Shown here: one piece after another, positions 45,277 to 54,222 of the stretch | Numbering within the stretch: position 1 is the stretch's first letter | How the letters are laid out: every line of letters begins with the position of its first letter | Source of the DNA: Brevibacterium limosum | GTDB lineage: Bacteria > Actinomycetota > Actinomycetes > Actinomycetales > Brevibacteriaceae | Length of the DNA stretch: 64,000 nucleotides | Reading direction: 5' to 3' | NCBI RefSeq assembly: GCF_011617705.1 | Contig: NZ_CP050154.1 | Span: forward strand, 3,844,001-3,908,000 | Translations under genes and position numbers: made by a program | Notes under the pieces: generated by a model | What the model saw: the letters and a program-made list of their open reading frames with translations, nothing else | The model's database searches: none | Told to the model about the DNA's origin: nothing

Positions 45277-47502
45277 ATGACCTTCACCCCCGACCGCAAG
45301 CGACGCAAGTCAGGAAAGCGCGACCGTCGTGCCGCCGCTGACTCGCGCAGCGGAGCGAGCAGAAGGCCGCCGATCAATTCGAACCCTGCGGATTTCCCCG
45401 ACCTCCCGCCGCGCGCTGCTCAAGAATCCGCGGACAACGCACCCGTGCAGCCCGAAGCCAAGTCACCACACCCTGCATCTCTGGCGGAACAGCTCAAGGC
45501 AGCCGGACTCGATCTCAGCGGCCACTACCTCGCCGAGATGTTCGACGCCCTTGACCCTGTATCGACCGACGATCCTCCGTCGACCGACGGTCCTCTGACG
45601 ACCGACGGGCCCCCGCCGACCGACGGCAAAGAATCGCGCGAAGATACGTCGGCTCCCGACGCCGAACAACCGACCGAAGCCGTCGAACCAGCGATTTCCG
45701 CCGAGGCTGAACCGAACGCACAGACGGATTCGACTGCACAGTTCGATGCGAATGAGCAGACCAGCTCAACCACGCAGCCCGAGACCTCCGGGCCCGCGAA
45801 CCCGACCGCCGTAGGCAGCCACAGCACAGTTCCCGTTGCTGCTCAGCCCGAGGCTGGAGACGATTCTCAGCGACCCGCCTCGCAGCACCCGATCCTCACC
45901 GACGCGGCTTGGAACGACCTTGCCGCGAGCGCTCCCGAGATCACTGACTCGATCGCCTCGCTGACCGGACTGGTCGGAGCGCTTCGGGCATTCGACCGAC
46001 CGATGGGGCCGAGCGAGGCCCTGCAGGTCATCGATGGTGCGGAGGCTCTGCGTCGGCTCAGCGAATCCCTGTCCACTTTGGCGCTGGCCGTCTACGAACG
46101 CGTCGGCACGCCCACAGACAGTGGCGCCAAGTCGACCAAGGCGCTCATCCAGGAACGCCTCAATCTCTCGGGGCGAGAAGCGAATCGCCGGGCAAAGCTC
46201 GCAGAGAATCTTGGTGGACGTGTCGCACTCGATGGCCAACCGCTCGAGCCCGAACACCCACTCGTTGCCGAGCAGCTCCACCTCGGCACCCTGCCGGCCG
46301 AGCATCTCACTGTCATCGAAGACTGCCTCAAGGCGCTGCCCGCATGGGTGGACCAGGAGACGAAATCCCGGGTGGAAGCCGACCTCGTGAAGTACGCGGC
46401 GTCGGTGACCGTCAGCGAGCTCCGCGACATCTTCCGTCAGATGCTCGCTCTCATCGACCCCGACGGTGTGGAGCCGCTCGACCCCAGCGATCGCTCCGCC
46501 TACTTCGTCACCGCCCGTCCCAAACGCAACGGCGATTGGAGGCTGGAGGGCGTCCTCGATCCCGTAGCGGGATCCGAGCTTCATGGGCTGCTGACATCGC
46601 GGATTCAATCCGGCAAAGGCAACACATCGAGCACAGCGGGAGCAGAGCCCACGAACGCCGAGGCGGCCGTTGCCGAGGGCGAAGACGTTCCAGCAATCGT
46701 CCCGAACGCCGGACTCGGTCAGCCCCCCGGCGAGGAACGGTTCGAACCGATCGACGCTGTACTCACCGGAGACCGTTTCGACGCACCCCCGTGGGCCGTT
46801 GTCGAGGCTGCCGGTGAGACCGAGGCCGGTTCCGCAGATTCCCCTGCCGACCGCTCCATTCCTGCCGGTCACGGTGTCCGCGCCGACGGTGCGGCCGTTG
46901 ATCTCATGAGCGAGCAGCCCGGCGCGAGGGTCTGGATCTACGAGCGTTTCGCCACCCTCATCTCGCGCATCAGTATGAAGGAAGCCGCCAAGGGTTCGCC
47001 TTATGCTCTCGTCGTCACAGCCAAGGCGTCTGATGTCGCCGACGGCACCGGCGAAGCCACCACAGGCTCCGGCGACCGCTTCCCGATGAGCGACATCACC
47101 CGTCGCGGCCTCAACGGCACGGTCTTCTTCCACTTGATGGACGAAAAAGCTCGCACGGTGGAAGTCCGCACGGATCAGCGCTTCGCCAACAAGAAGCAGA
47201 CTGCGATCGTCACCGCCCGGGATCGCGGATGCGTGTTCCCCGGCTGCGACGCACCGGCGGGATGGTGCGACGTGAACCATGTCGTGCCGCACGCCAGGGG
47301 CGGTGAGACCGACATCAATAACATGTGCCTGCTCTGCAGCTTCCACCACCACCTCATGGACCGCTCTGACTGGGAAGTCCGTATGCTCACTGATGGGCGG
47401 CCGGCCTGGCGCCCGCCAGAGAGCATTGACCCCGCTCGCGCTCTCATCCTGCACTCACGGTTCATCACCGACGACATCATCGACGGTCTCTTCGGCACGT
47501 AG
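45277..47502 (+). CDS. DUF222 / HNH endonuclease domain protein (13E12 repeat family)
   Basis: Protein of 741 residues of the actinobacterial 13E12/DUF222 family, present in many copies in these genomes. Residues 1-220 are low-complexity and charged, with a short STDGP-type repeat at about 95-118. The DUF222 helical domain covers about 220-430 (GREANRRAKLAENL, LPAEHLTVIEDCL). A second disordered linker lies around 435-545. The C-terminal HNH nuclease (about 647-700) has GCVFPGCDAP, a CDVNHVVPHARGG His pair and DINNMCLLCSFHHHLMD with zinc cysteines. The nuclease residues look intact. Function in the cell is not established. A sigma-70-like promoter lies upstream. Confidence 0.9.
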   Translation: MTFTPDRKRRKSGKRDRRAAADSRSGASRRPPINSNPADFPDLPPRAAQESADNAPVQPEAKSPHPASLAEQLKAAGLDLSGHYLAEMFDALDPVSTDDPPSTDGPLTTDGPPPTDGKESREDTSAPDAEQPTEAVEPAISAEAEPNAQTDSTAQFDANEQTSSTTQPETSGPANPTAVGSHSTVPVAAQPEAGDDSQRPASQHPILTDAAWNDLAASAPEITDSIASLTGLVGALRAFDRPMGPSEALQVIDGAEALRRLSESLSTLALAVYERVGTPTDSGAKSTKALIQERLNLSGREANRRAKLAENLGGRVALDGQPLEPEHPLVAEQLHLGTLPAEHLTVIEDCLKALPAWVDQETKSRVEADLVKYAASVTVSELRDIFRQMLALIDPDGVEPLDPSDRSAYFVTARPKRNGDWRLEGVLDPVAGSELHGLLTSRIQSGKGNTSSTAGAEPTNAEAAVAEGEDVPAIVPNAGLGQPPGEERFEPIDAVLTGDRFDAPPWAVVEAAGETEAGSADSPADRSIPAGHGVRADGAAVDLMSEQPGARVWIYERFATLISRISMKEAAKGSPYALVVTAKASDVADGTGEATTGSGDRFPMSDITRRGLNGTVFFHLMDEKARTVEVRTDQRFANKKQTAIVTARDRGCVFPGCDAPAGWCDVNHVVPHARGGETDINNMCLLCSFHHHLMDRSDWEVRMLTDGRPAWRPPESIDPARALILHSRFITDDIIDGLFGT

Positions 47503-47750
47503 CTCTGCTCGGTCGCTCAATGGCACCGTTGTGTCTTCATCCCGGCGTGAGCGCGCAGGACACAATCCGCGCCCACACCCACAATCGGCGTCCGCACCGC
47601 AGTCTGACTCCACGACCGCCGCCCTGCCGACCACATTTGATCCATGTTTCATGACGCGAGCAGATGCGCGAGACGCGAAATGACGCAGACGCACACTGCA
47701 GCCTGTGCGAAATATGGCCAGTCGGCCTCACAGCGCGAGCCCGCACACCG

Positions 47751-48233
47751 TCACCGAAAAGGATCCGTGATTTCGCGCAGTTCGATGAGCAGCCGGCGTA
47801 GCGTGTCGAATGATTCGTCCCCGAGGTGGTTCGACCATTCTTCCTCGACCTCGGCCTCCGACCGACGGGCGACAGCGATGACCTCATATCCTCGATCGGT
47901 GATGGTGATGAGCTTGGCGCGGCCGTCCTCAGGATCATGCGAACGCCGCAGGTAGCCTGCCGCAATGAGTTCGTCGACGAGGTAGGCAGCACTCTGCTTC
48001 GTCAGCTGCGCGGACTCGGCGAGTTCGGTCAGTCGTGAGCCTTCCGGGTTCACTCGCTCGAACAACCTCGCCTGCGACAGGGTGATGGAGTGCCCGGCGG
48101 CTTCGACGGCGGCCATCGACCGCATCTCCACCTGCCGGTAGGCGAGGAAGGCGAGCATCCCGAGGCCCGGCTGCCCGCTCGGACGCGACAGCTCACTTGA
48201 ACCCGATTGCGCGCTCTTCCCATCCATCAGCAT
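47751..48233 (-). CDS. MarR family transcriptional regulator
   Basis: Winged-helix repressor of the MarR family, 160 residues. SITLSQARLFERV, SRLTELAESAQLTKQSAAYLVDELIAAGYLRR is the recognition region (shown in parts) and SHDPEDGRAKLITITDRG the wing. It is divergent from the maleylpyruvate isomerase-like gene at 48524; a 27-bp palindrome (48281-48307) 48 bp before its start is the likely operator for both. The upstream 248-bp spacer to the HNH gene end (47503-47750) shows nothing recognisable. Confidence 0.9.
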   Translation of the reverse strand: MLMDGKSAQSGSSELSRPSGQPGLGMLAFLAYRQVEMRSMAAVEAAGHSITLSQARLFERVNPEGSRLTELAESAQLTKQSAAYLVDELIAAGYLRRSHDPEDGRAKLITITDRGYEVIAVARRSEAEVEEEWSNHLGDESFDTLRRLLIELREITDPFR

Positions 48234-48280
48234 TCCCCCACCGCTCGAAATAGCTCTTGTGCCGCTTCACTGCGGCTCCT

Positions 48281-48307
48281 ATAATAGTCAGACTATCTGA
48301 CTATTAT
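48281..48307. promoter_or_regulatory. 27-bp palindrome, predicted MarR operator
   Basis: ATAATAGTCAGA, a three-base centre CTA, then the exact complement of the first arm. It contains overlapping TAGTCAGA half-sites. Located between the divergent MarR and DinB-like genes. Confidence 0.85.
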
Positions 48308-48363
48308 TGTTCGTTCCACCGCCCTCACCGATCGCGAATAACTACTCGAAATCCGAAACGGGC

Positions 48364-48489
48364 CGTCCCCCGCAGACGGGAGTTCCCGCGCAGACTCGCT
48401 GTCCCGCACAGACGGGCCGCCCCCACACAGACCGGCCATCCCGCACAGACACGCCGTCTCACACAGACGCGTCAACCCGCACAGAAGAA
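48364..48489. repeat. About 18-bp tandem repeat, 6-7 degenerate units
   Basis: Consensus CCCGCACAGACNCGCCGT, spacing 17-19 bp, filling the spacer between the MarR operator and the ribosome binding site of the next gene. Confidence 0.75.
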
Positions 48490-48523
48490 CAGAAGTAACG
48501 CTCTTCACAGAGGAGAAAGCATC

Positions 48524-49168
48524 ATGGACGATGCACTGTGGTCCACTGTCGAAGCCGAACGCCTCAGCCTGGCCGAGACACTCGACTCACTCACACCCGA
48601 GCAGTGGGCGACTCAGTCCCTGTGCTCCGAATGGAGCGTCCGGGACGTGGCAGCACACTTGGCCATGACACCGACCGCGCCCACATTGGGACAGATCGCC
48701 GTCGGCCTCCTGCGCTCCCGCGGCGACCTCTGGGCCTTCGGCCGAGACATCGCCCGAGACTACGCCCAACGAGCGACCGACAAGATCGTCGCCGAACTCC
48801 GCCGCACCGCCGCCTCCCGACACCTGCCGCCACTGACCAATCCGGACAACGCCCTCCTCGACATCATCGTCCACGGACAGGACATCACACGGCCGCTGGG
48901 AATCGACCGTCCGGCCCCCACCGGCGCGGGCCTCGCCGCCTTCGACCGCGCCTGGTCGATGGGCTGGCCCTTCCACGCACAGCGACGCCTGCGCGGCATC
49001 CGGCTCACCGCCACGGACGCGGAGCTCGCCGTCGGATCGGGCGCACCGGTCGAGGGCCGCCTCGGCGATCTGCTCCTGCTCGTCACCGGTCGCACCGAGG
49101 CCGCGCTGCCGCACCTGTCCGGAGCGGGAATCTCTCTGCTCAATTCACCACCGATCCCAAGGAAATGA
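48524..49168 (+). CDS. Maleylpyruvate isomerase family mycothiol-dependent protein
   Basis: DinB-fold protein of 214 residues, of the TIGR03083-type family common in actinobacteria, where some members use mycothiol as cofactor. LWSTVEAERLSLAETLDSLTPEQWATQSLC, SEWSVRDVAAHLAMTPT and DIIVHGQDITRPLG show the three conserved regions; His in AAHL and the HGQDI pair are the usual metal ligands. The start at 48524 follows GAGGAG and comes after the tandem repeats; longer frames run back through the operator. Divergent from marR and coupled (ATGA) to a small membrane protein. Reaction unknown. Confidence 0.85.
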   Translation: MDDALWSTVEAERLSLAETLDSLTPEQWATQSLCSEWSVRDVAAHLAMTPTAPTLGQIAVGLLRSRGDLWAFGRDIARDYAQRATDKIVAELRRTAASRHLPPLTNPDNALLDIIVHGQDITRPLGIDRPAPTGAGLAAFDRAWSMGWPFHAQRRLRGIRLTATDAELAVGSGAPVEGRLGDLLLLVTGRTEAALPHLSGAGISLLNSPPIPRK

Positions 49169-49500
49169 TCATCATGATCGCCATCGTCACCGTGCTCGGA
49201 GCCTTCGGGCTCGGCTGCCTCCTCCACTCGCGGCTGGCCGCCCACCTCAGCTATGCCGTCGCCTACCTCTGGGCATTCGTCTTCCAGACTCTGTACCTGC
49301 TTCTGGCCAGTTTCGATGAAGCCGATGACCCGGTCTTCGCCCCGGGATCGTTCCCTCTGGAGTACGGGCTGTTCACCCTCGGGATCCTCATCATCGGCTT
49401 CGCCCTGGTCGAAGCCGGCCACCGACTGCGGGCCCGACTGCGCCACCGCCGGAGCATCCGCGCGGAAGAGACGGCCGACGGCGGGCTGGCGGCCGCATAA
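49165..49500 (+). CDS. Small membrane protein of unknown function
   Basis: I do not recognise a family. The protein has 111 residues with two to three hydrophobic segments (IAIVTVLGAFGLGCLL; LSYAVAYLWAFVFQTLYLLLA; YGLFTLGILIIGFALVEAG) and a basic tail RLRARLRHRRSIR. Its ATG overlaps the stop of the DinB-like gene (ATGA), with AAGGAA before it, so the two are co-translated; ATG 49174 is an alternative start. Probably under the same MarR control. Confidence 0.75.
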   Translation: MIIMIAIVTVLGAFGLGCLLHSRLAAHLSYAVAYLWAFVFQTLYLLLASFDEADDPVFAPGSFPLEYGLFTLGILIIGFALVEAGHRLRARLRHRRSIRAEETADGGLAAA

Positions 49501-49534
49501 GAGATTCTCAGGCGGGTGCAAATAGACTGGACTC

Positions 49535-50461
49535 ATGCCTGCAGTTCCCACGAGCGCGCTCCTCGCCGAGACCACCCTTCCGCACGACATCTCGGCAGCG
49601 ATCCCCAGCCCATCCGTTTCGAGCTTCCAGCTCGGGCCGCTGACGATCCACTTCTATGCGCTGTGCATCCTCGTGGGCATCATCATCGCAATCGTGCTGA
49701 CCAACCGCCGCCTGACCAAGCGCGGCGTCGAGGACTGGCAGGTCCTCGACATCGCGACCCTGGCCGTGCCGATGGCCATCGTCTTCGCCCGCATCTACCA
49801 CGTCATCACGCATTACACCGACTACTTCGGTCCCGGCCGCAACCCCTGGAATCCGTTCGAACCCGGATCCGTGTGGGCGATCTGGGAGGGCGGCATCGCC
49901 ATCTTCGGCTCCCTCATCGGCGGCACCCTCGGCGCGTGGATCATGTGCCGCAGACTCGGTCTCAGACTCACCACCCTGCTCGACGCTCTGGCCCCGGGCC
50001 TCATCCTCGCCCAGGCCTGCGGACGCTTCGGCAACTGGTTCAACCAGGAGCTGTTCGGCCTGCCCACCACCCTGCCCTGGGGCCTCGAGATCGATCCCGG
50101 CAATCCGGCCATTCCGCTGGGCACTCCTCCCGGCACCCTGTTCCACCCGACGTTCCTCTACGAGGTCATCTGGAACAGCCTCGGCGCTCTCGTTCTGCTC
50201 TACCTCGGCCGGCATGTCTTCTTCCAGTGGGGACGCCTGTTCGCCGTCTACCTCATGTGGTACGGCGCCGGCCGCATCGTGTGGGAATCCATCCGAATCG
50301 ACCCGAGCTTCGTCATCCTCGGCCTGCGCACGAACGTGTGGGGCGCGATCGGCGCCGTCGCCCTCGGAGTGGCGATCATGCTCATCCAGTGGAAACGCCA
50401 CCCCGAACCCGAGGAATCACCGTTCATCCCCGGCCGCGAACCCCAGCCCGCGAAGGACTGA
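49535..50461 (+). CDS. lgt: Prolipoprotein diacylglyceryl transferase
   Basis: Membrane enzyme of 308 residues that transfers diacylglycerol from phosphatidylglycerol to the lipobox cysteine of prolipoproteins, the first step of lipoprotein maturation. Seven hydrophobic segments. Diagnostic blocks are IHFYALCILVGIIIAI, ARIYHVITH, IWEGGIAIFGSLIGG and the Lgt signature GRFGNWFNQELFGLPTTLPWGL with the essential Arg and Asn. The C-terminal tail is hydrophilic and Pro-rich. An AATAGACT -10-like box lies about 10 bp before the ATG and there is no clear Shine-Dalgarno. In many actinobacteria lgt lies next to trp genes; here it does not. Confidence 0.95.
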   Translation: MPAVPTSALLAETTLPHDISAAIPSPSVSSFQLGPLTIHFYALCILVGIIIAIVLTNRRLTKRGVEDWQVLDIATLAVPMAIVFARIYHVITHYTDYFGPGRNPWNPFEPGSVWAIWEGGIAIFGSLIGGTLGAWIMCRRLGLRLTTLLDALAPGLILAQACGRFGNWFNQELFGLPTTLPWGLEIDPGNPAIPLGTPPGTLFHPTFLYEVIWNSLGALVLLYLGRHVFFQWGRLFAVYLMWYGAGRIVWESIRIDPSFVILGLRTNVWGAIGAVALGVAIMLIQWKRHPEPEESPFIPGREPQPAKD

Positions 50462-50490
50462 ACGAACCCCTCGCCGACAAGCAAACCCTC

Positions 50491-50570
50491 GCCGAGGCGG
50501 CTCTCCCCTTCGCGCAATCGTTCACTCCCAGCCGAGGCGGCTCCCCCGCTCGCGGAAGCATTCACCCCCA
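50491..50570. repeat. 40-bp tandem duplication
   Basis: Two adjacent 40-bp units, each starting GCCGAGGCGGCTC, identical at 33 of 40 positions, downstream of lgt. Confidence 0.8.
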
Positions 50571-50638
50571 ACCGTGAAAACTCTCTCCCACCCGGGATGC
50601 GTTTCCATGTAAAGCTACTGTCAAGTAACATAGTTCGT

Positions 50639-51181
50639 ATGCACTTCCTACGCATGCTCTTGCACCTGCTCAGATCCCGGCGACGTTCTGCACGCGACAT
50701 CTGGGACACGTATTCCCTCCCCATGCGCGTTCACCTGGGCGAGATCGACATCTTCATGCATCTCAACAATGGCAAGTACTTCTCGATCATGGATCTGGGG
50801 CGACTCGACATGATGGTGCGCAGCGGAGCATGGCAGGCGATGCGGGACCGCGGATGGACCGGCGTCGTCAGCGCCGAGACCATCAGCTTCCGCAAGTCGC
50901 TGAAACTCTGGCAGAGCTACAGCCTCGAGACCAAGGTCTGCGGGGTCGACGAGCGCACAGTGTTCTTCGAACAGCGCATGGTGGTCGACGGAGAGATCTT
51001 TGCCCGGGCCTTCGTCGCCACACGCCTGATCTCCGAGAACGGCACGCTCACCAGGGACGACCTCGGGGATGCATTCGGGATGCCGGAGATAGAGCCTGAA
51101 CTGCCCGACTGGATCCACGACTGGCGCCGTCACAACTCGCTGCCGAGCACTCGACGACCGGCGTGGCACAGCTGGGCCTAG
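50639..51181 (+). CDS. Acyl-CoA thioesterase-like hotdog protein (THEM6-like)
   Basis: Hotdog-fold protein, 180 residues from ATG 50639. The start is chosen because homology begins at LLHLLRSRRR; an ATG at 50597 lies inside the promoter-like region. A basic/hydrophobic N-terminus is followed by RVHLGEIDIFMHLNNGKYFSIMDLGRLD, with the H-x-N-N-G element of the 4-hydroxybenzoyl-CoA thioesterase/THEM6 group, and ERTVFFEQRMVV and RAFVATRLI strands. TTCCAT and TAACAT boxes with 18-bp spacing end about eight bases before the ATG, suggesting a leaderless mRNA. Likely hydrolyses an acyl-CoA; substrate unknown. Confidence 0.8.
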   Translation: MHFLRMLLHLLRSRRRSARDIWDTYSLPMRVHLGEIDIFMHLNNGKYFSIMDLGRLDMMVRSGAWQAMRDRGWTGVVSAETISFRKSLKLWQSYSLETKVCGVDERTVFFEQRMVVDGEIFARAFVATRLISENGTLTRDDLGDAFGMPEIEPELPDWIHDWRRHNSLPSTRRPAWHSWA

Positions 51182-51292
51182 CCGAGCCAGTGGCCAGGCT
51201 CGGCTGGGCTCTGTCGGTCATGCCCGGGCTCCCGTCCCCCGCGGTGCACGGCTGGATACGGGTCCGGATCGGACAGGAGCCCACCGCACGAG

Positions 51293-52492
51293 CTACTCGC
51301 CCGCAGCGATCCACTCATTGAGGCGGCCGAGCCCGGTCGTGATCGCGGCTTCGTCGATGCCCGAATAGGCCAGACGGATATAGGAGCGGTCCTCCCCCGG
51401 CTGCGGTGAACCGAAGTGCTCACGCGTGCAGAATGAGACTCCCGTATTGTGCAGGGCTTCGGTGGAGAAGTCGGCCAGGGTCGCGATCCCCTTCGCTTCC
51501 ATCGCCTCGGTGACATCGGGGAAGACATAGAACGTCGACCCGGGAGTCGCCACGCTCATCCCGGGAATCTCATTGATGAGGCGGCAGGTGGCATCGCGAC
51601 GTTTGCGCAGCACCTCCAACATCTGGCCGACCGGTCCCTGCGGTCCGCGCAGCGCAGCGATCCCGGCCCACTGCACATACTGGTTCGTGCAGGATTCGTC
51701 GTTGGTGTTCATGGTCGAGATCGCCTCGGCGACCTCTTTCGGCGCCACCGCACAGCCGAGCCGCGAACCGGTCATCGCGTACTTCTTCGAGAACGTGTAG
51801 AGGATGACAGTGCGCTCGCGCATACCCGGCAGAGCGGCGATCGACTGGGAACGGCCCTTATAGCGCATCTCGAAGTACGCTTCATCGGAGAGCACCCACA
51901 GGTCGAATTCCTGCGCGATCGCGGCAATGGCCTCACGCTCGCCCGGAGTAGATTCGGCGGAGATCGGGTTCTGCAGATCGTTGTAGATGATGGCCGTGGT
52001 GTTCTCATCGATCGACGCCCGCAAGTGATCGAGGTCGATGGCGAAGCCGTCAGAGGTCGGCACATACCGGTACGGCAGCGCCGTGCCGCCGAGGTACTCG
52101 ATCTGGGACTCGTAGATCGGGAATCCCGGGTTCGGGTAGAGCACGCCTTCACCGGGGTTCATCACCGCTTGGAGGAATTTCGTGATCACGGGTTTGCCTC
52201 CGGTGGTCACGACCACCTCGGCGGGGTCGATCGTCATTCCGCGCCGGTAGCCGATGTCATCGGCGAGCGCCTCCCGCAGTTCGGGGATGCCCGGTCCGGG
52301 GCAGTAGCCGGTCTTGCCGTCGGCGATGGCCTGCTCGAGCGCTTCGACGATATGCCCGCCCATGGGGAAGTTGAGGTCGCCGAGGTGGAACGGGAACACC
52401 TCGTTGCCCCGTGCCTTCCACTCGGCGGCGGCTTGGGCCACACGGAACGCGGTCTCGGTGCCGAGGTTGTCCAGGCGGTGAGCAGTCTTCAT
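51293..52492 (-). CDS. Class I/II aminotransferase (PLP-dependent)
   Basis: PLP enzyme of fold type I, 399 residues from ATG 52492, chosen because AAGGAG lies six bases upstream. Blocks: GDLNFPMGGHIVEALEQAI, TGYCPGPGIPELREAL, YPNPGFPIYESQIEYLGG, YNDLQNPISAES, VLSDEAYFEMRY and the PLP-lysine region LYTFSKKYAMTGSRLGC. The N-P-x-S/N-P motif reads LQNPISA, a variant of the usual SP-x-NP-TG. Transfers an amino group between an amino acid and a 2-oxo acid; donor unknown. It stands alone, convergent with the thioesterase gene. Confidence 0.88.
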   Translation of the reverse strand: MKTAHRLDNLGTETAFRVAQAAAEWKARGNEVFPFHLGDLNFPMGGHIVEALEQAIADGKTGYCPGPGIPELREALADDIGYRRGMTIDPAEVVVTTGGKPVITKFLQAVMNPGEGVLYPNPGFPIYESQIEYLGGTALPYRYVPTSDGFAIDLDHLRASIDENTTAIIYNDLQNPISAESTPGEREAIAAIAQEFDLWVLSDEAYFEMRYKGRSQSIAALPGMRERTVILYTFSKKYAMTGSRLGCAVAPKEVAEAISTMNTNDESCTNQYVQWAGIAALRGPQGPVGQMLEVLRKRRDATCRLINEIPGMSVATPGSTFYVFPDVTEAMEAKGIATLADFSTEALHNTGVSFCTREHFGSPQPGEDRSYIRLAYSGIDEAAITTGLGRLNEWIAAGE

Positions 52493-52607
52493 TTCGGCTC
52501 CTTCATATAGGCGATCGCGAAGCCAGTACTCGGCCCGGCTCGTCACGGTTCACTCACGATAGAACACCAGGACTGGAAATGTCAGTGGCTTCGGCGTCCC
52601 GGACCGG

Positions 52608-52685
52608 CCCCAGCCCCGGCAGAGACGGTGCCGGAACCGTCCCGGCCCCGGGCCCAGCCCCGGCAGAGACGGTGCCGGAGCCGTG
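52608..52685. repeat. 44-bp tandem repeat, about 1.8 units
   Basis: CCCAGCCCCGGCAGAGACGG and the following GTGCCGGA recur exactly 44 bp apart, in the spacer before the downstream membrane protein gene end. Confidence 0.85.
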
Positions 52686-52747
52686 GCGGCCACAGGCATC
52701 CCAGCCCGTGCGGGACGGCACCGGGCCTTCGCACGTCGACCGCTGCC

Positions 52748-53305
52748 TCAGCCGGCTGCCGACGCACTGCGTCCGGCCAGCAGACACCACAGGCCGATGA
52801 CGAGGAAGACCGGAGCGCCGAGGATCCCGCACCAGAAGCTCGGCGCGGCAGTCTCGCGCGGCAGGACGAAGGCCAGGACTGCGATGAGCGTCAGCAGCGC
52901 TCCCGCCAAGTGGAGGACGGGCTGCCCGAACACAACGGCGAGCGCGAAGAAGTGGACGCCGACGATCGCGAGGATGAGCGGGGCGACGATCTCGGCCTGT
53001 CCGGTGCGAATGAGGAAGAAGCTCGCCACCGCCCCGATGATGACCTCCGCCCAGAACACGATGAGGTAGAGCGTGAACGCTGAACTCCCGGTGGTGAGGG
53101 CACTCGATTCCGACCAGCTCCCGATGACTGTCAGGATGCTCGGGATCATCAGGCACAGGCCCGCGACGGTGAGACCGGCGAGGACGAGGCGGAAGATGAG
53201 GCCCTTCGGCGGAGCTTCCTGCGCCCAACCGGCCCAGGCGAAAGCGGCGAGCCCGAAGATCGCTCCGATCATCAGGAGGTCGCGGGGGTGAGCCAGGTCG
53301 ATCAT
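52748..53305 (-). CDS. Hypothetical membrane protein
   Basis: No family recognised. The 185-residue protein has about six hydrophobic segments (LLMIGAIFGLAAFAWAGWA; LIFRLVLAGLTVAGLCLMIP; LYLIVFWAEVIIGAVASFFLI; IVAPLILAIVGVHFFALAVVF; LAGALLTLIAVLAFVLP; GAPVFLVIGLWCLLA) and resembles the general layout of small DUF-type integral membrane proteins. GAGGAAC lies before the ATG. It is followed, not preceded, by a tandem repeat on the transcribed strand, and reads leftward between an aminotransferase and an SDR gene. Function unknown. Confidence 0.75.
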   Translation of the reverse strand: MIDLAHPRDLLMIGAIFGLAAFAWAGWAQEAPPKGLIFRLVLAGLTVAGLCLMIPSILTVIGSWSESSALTTGSSAFTLYLIVFWAEVIIGAVASFFLIRTGQAEIVAPLILAIVGVHFFALAVVFGQPVLHLAGALLTLIAVLAFVLPRETAAPSFWCGILGAPVFLVIGLWCLLAGRSASAAG

Positions 53306-53385
53306 CGGAGTTCCTCTTCATCGAGGACAGGTCACCTGCAAGCCTATCCCGGTTCGCGATCTCGGCCGACGAGCGGAATATCGGC

Positions 53386-54177
53386 TCAGGCAGTGCCCCA
53401 GATGTCATCGCCGCGGCTGAGGGCGTCGAAACCGCCGTCGACGAAGATGATCTGCCCCGTCATCCGCGAATTCGCCGCGGAGACGAGGAACGCGTGCACC
53501 GCCGCGATGTCCTCGGCGTCGGCGGGGCCGTTGAAGGGCGTGGGCATGGCCGTCGCAGCCTGCTTCCGTCCCTCCTCGGAGGCGAAGAGCTCCTTCGTCA
53601 TCGCGGTGCGCACCTGACCGGGCCCGACCCCGTTGATGCCGATGCCCAGCCCGGCGTAGTCGTCAGTGGGCGCGACTCGGCGGATCCACCGCGAGATCGC
53701 CCGCTTCGAACTCGAGTAGTTCGCATATCCGGCCTCGGGTCCCTGCTCGGCCAGTTCGGCACCGCGGGCCAGAGCCGCCTCGACGTCTCCGTCCAGCAGA
53801 AGGTCGACGAGCTTCTCGTCGTTTCCCTGCAGCGTCGCCGCTGAGGTGGTCACACTGATCCGCGGCGCCCCGGATTCGACGAGCAGCGGGCGCAGGGCTT
53901 CGATGAGCCGGACCGTGCCGATGTAGTTGATCTTCGGCGACAGCGGAGTCGGGAAGGAGACGCCGGCATTGGCCACGAGGCCGTCGATGCGACCGCCGCT
54001 GATGTCTGCGATCTTCTGGGCGACCTGTGCGATGGAGTCCCGGTCCCCCAGGTCACCGGTGACGTCTCCCTTCTCGAGGTCGACGCGGAGCACGGTGTCT
54101 CCCTGGCGTTCGAGGATCTCGGCGGTCGCCTCCCCGATTCCCGATGCTGCTCCGGTGACGACGATTGTCCGTGCCAC
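53386..54177 (-). CDS. SDR family oxidoreductase (3-alpha-hydroxysteroid dehydrogenase-like)
   Basis: NAD(P)-dependent short-chain dehydrogenase, 263 residues from GTG with AAGGAGG six bases upstream. Cofactor motif TGAASGIG at residues 8-15, VANAG, serine in ISVTTSAAT, catalytic YANYSSSKRAISRW and GVGPGQVRT. A 30-residue acidic insert between the Ser and Tyr (NDEKLVDLLLDGDVEAALARG) is the same as in 3-alpha-hydroxysteroid/carbonyl reductases of the HsdA type. Divergent from the FAD oxidoreductase gene. A two-unit 18-bp repeat lies directly upstream of its ribosome binding site. Confidence 0.88.
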   Translation of the reverse strand: MARTIVVTGAASGIGEATAEILERQGDTVLRVDLEKGDVTGDLGDRDSIAQVAQKIADISGGRIDGLVANAGVSFPTPLSPKINYIGTVRLIEALRPLLVESGAPRISVTTSAATLQGNDEKLVDLLLDGDVEAALARGAELAEQGPEAGYANYSSSKRAISRWIRRVAPTDDYAGLGIGINGVGPGQVRTAMTKELFASEEGRKQAATAMPTPFNGPADAEDIAAVHAFLVSAANSRMTGQIIFVDGGFDALSRGDDIWGTA

Positions 54178-54186
54178 GATGCCTCC

Positions 54187-54222
54187 TTCAATCTCCGCAA
54201 TGGCTTGAATCTCCGCAATGGC
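54187..54222. repeat. 18-bp direct repeat, 2 units
   Basis: TTSAATCTCCGCAATGGC twice in tandem, immediately upstream of the SDR ribosome binding site. The rest of the spacer to the FAD gene (to 54474) shows no clear feature. Confidence 0.85.

Noticed and set aside
45766-47454. Long open frame opposite the DUF222/HNH gene
   Set aside because: Composition-driven antisense frame; the sense strand has the clear HNH motif and a promoter.
48364-48489. Possible CRISPR-like array before the DinB-like gene
   Set aside because: Units of 17-19 bp are adjacent and degenerate, with no spacers; they are simple tandem repeats.
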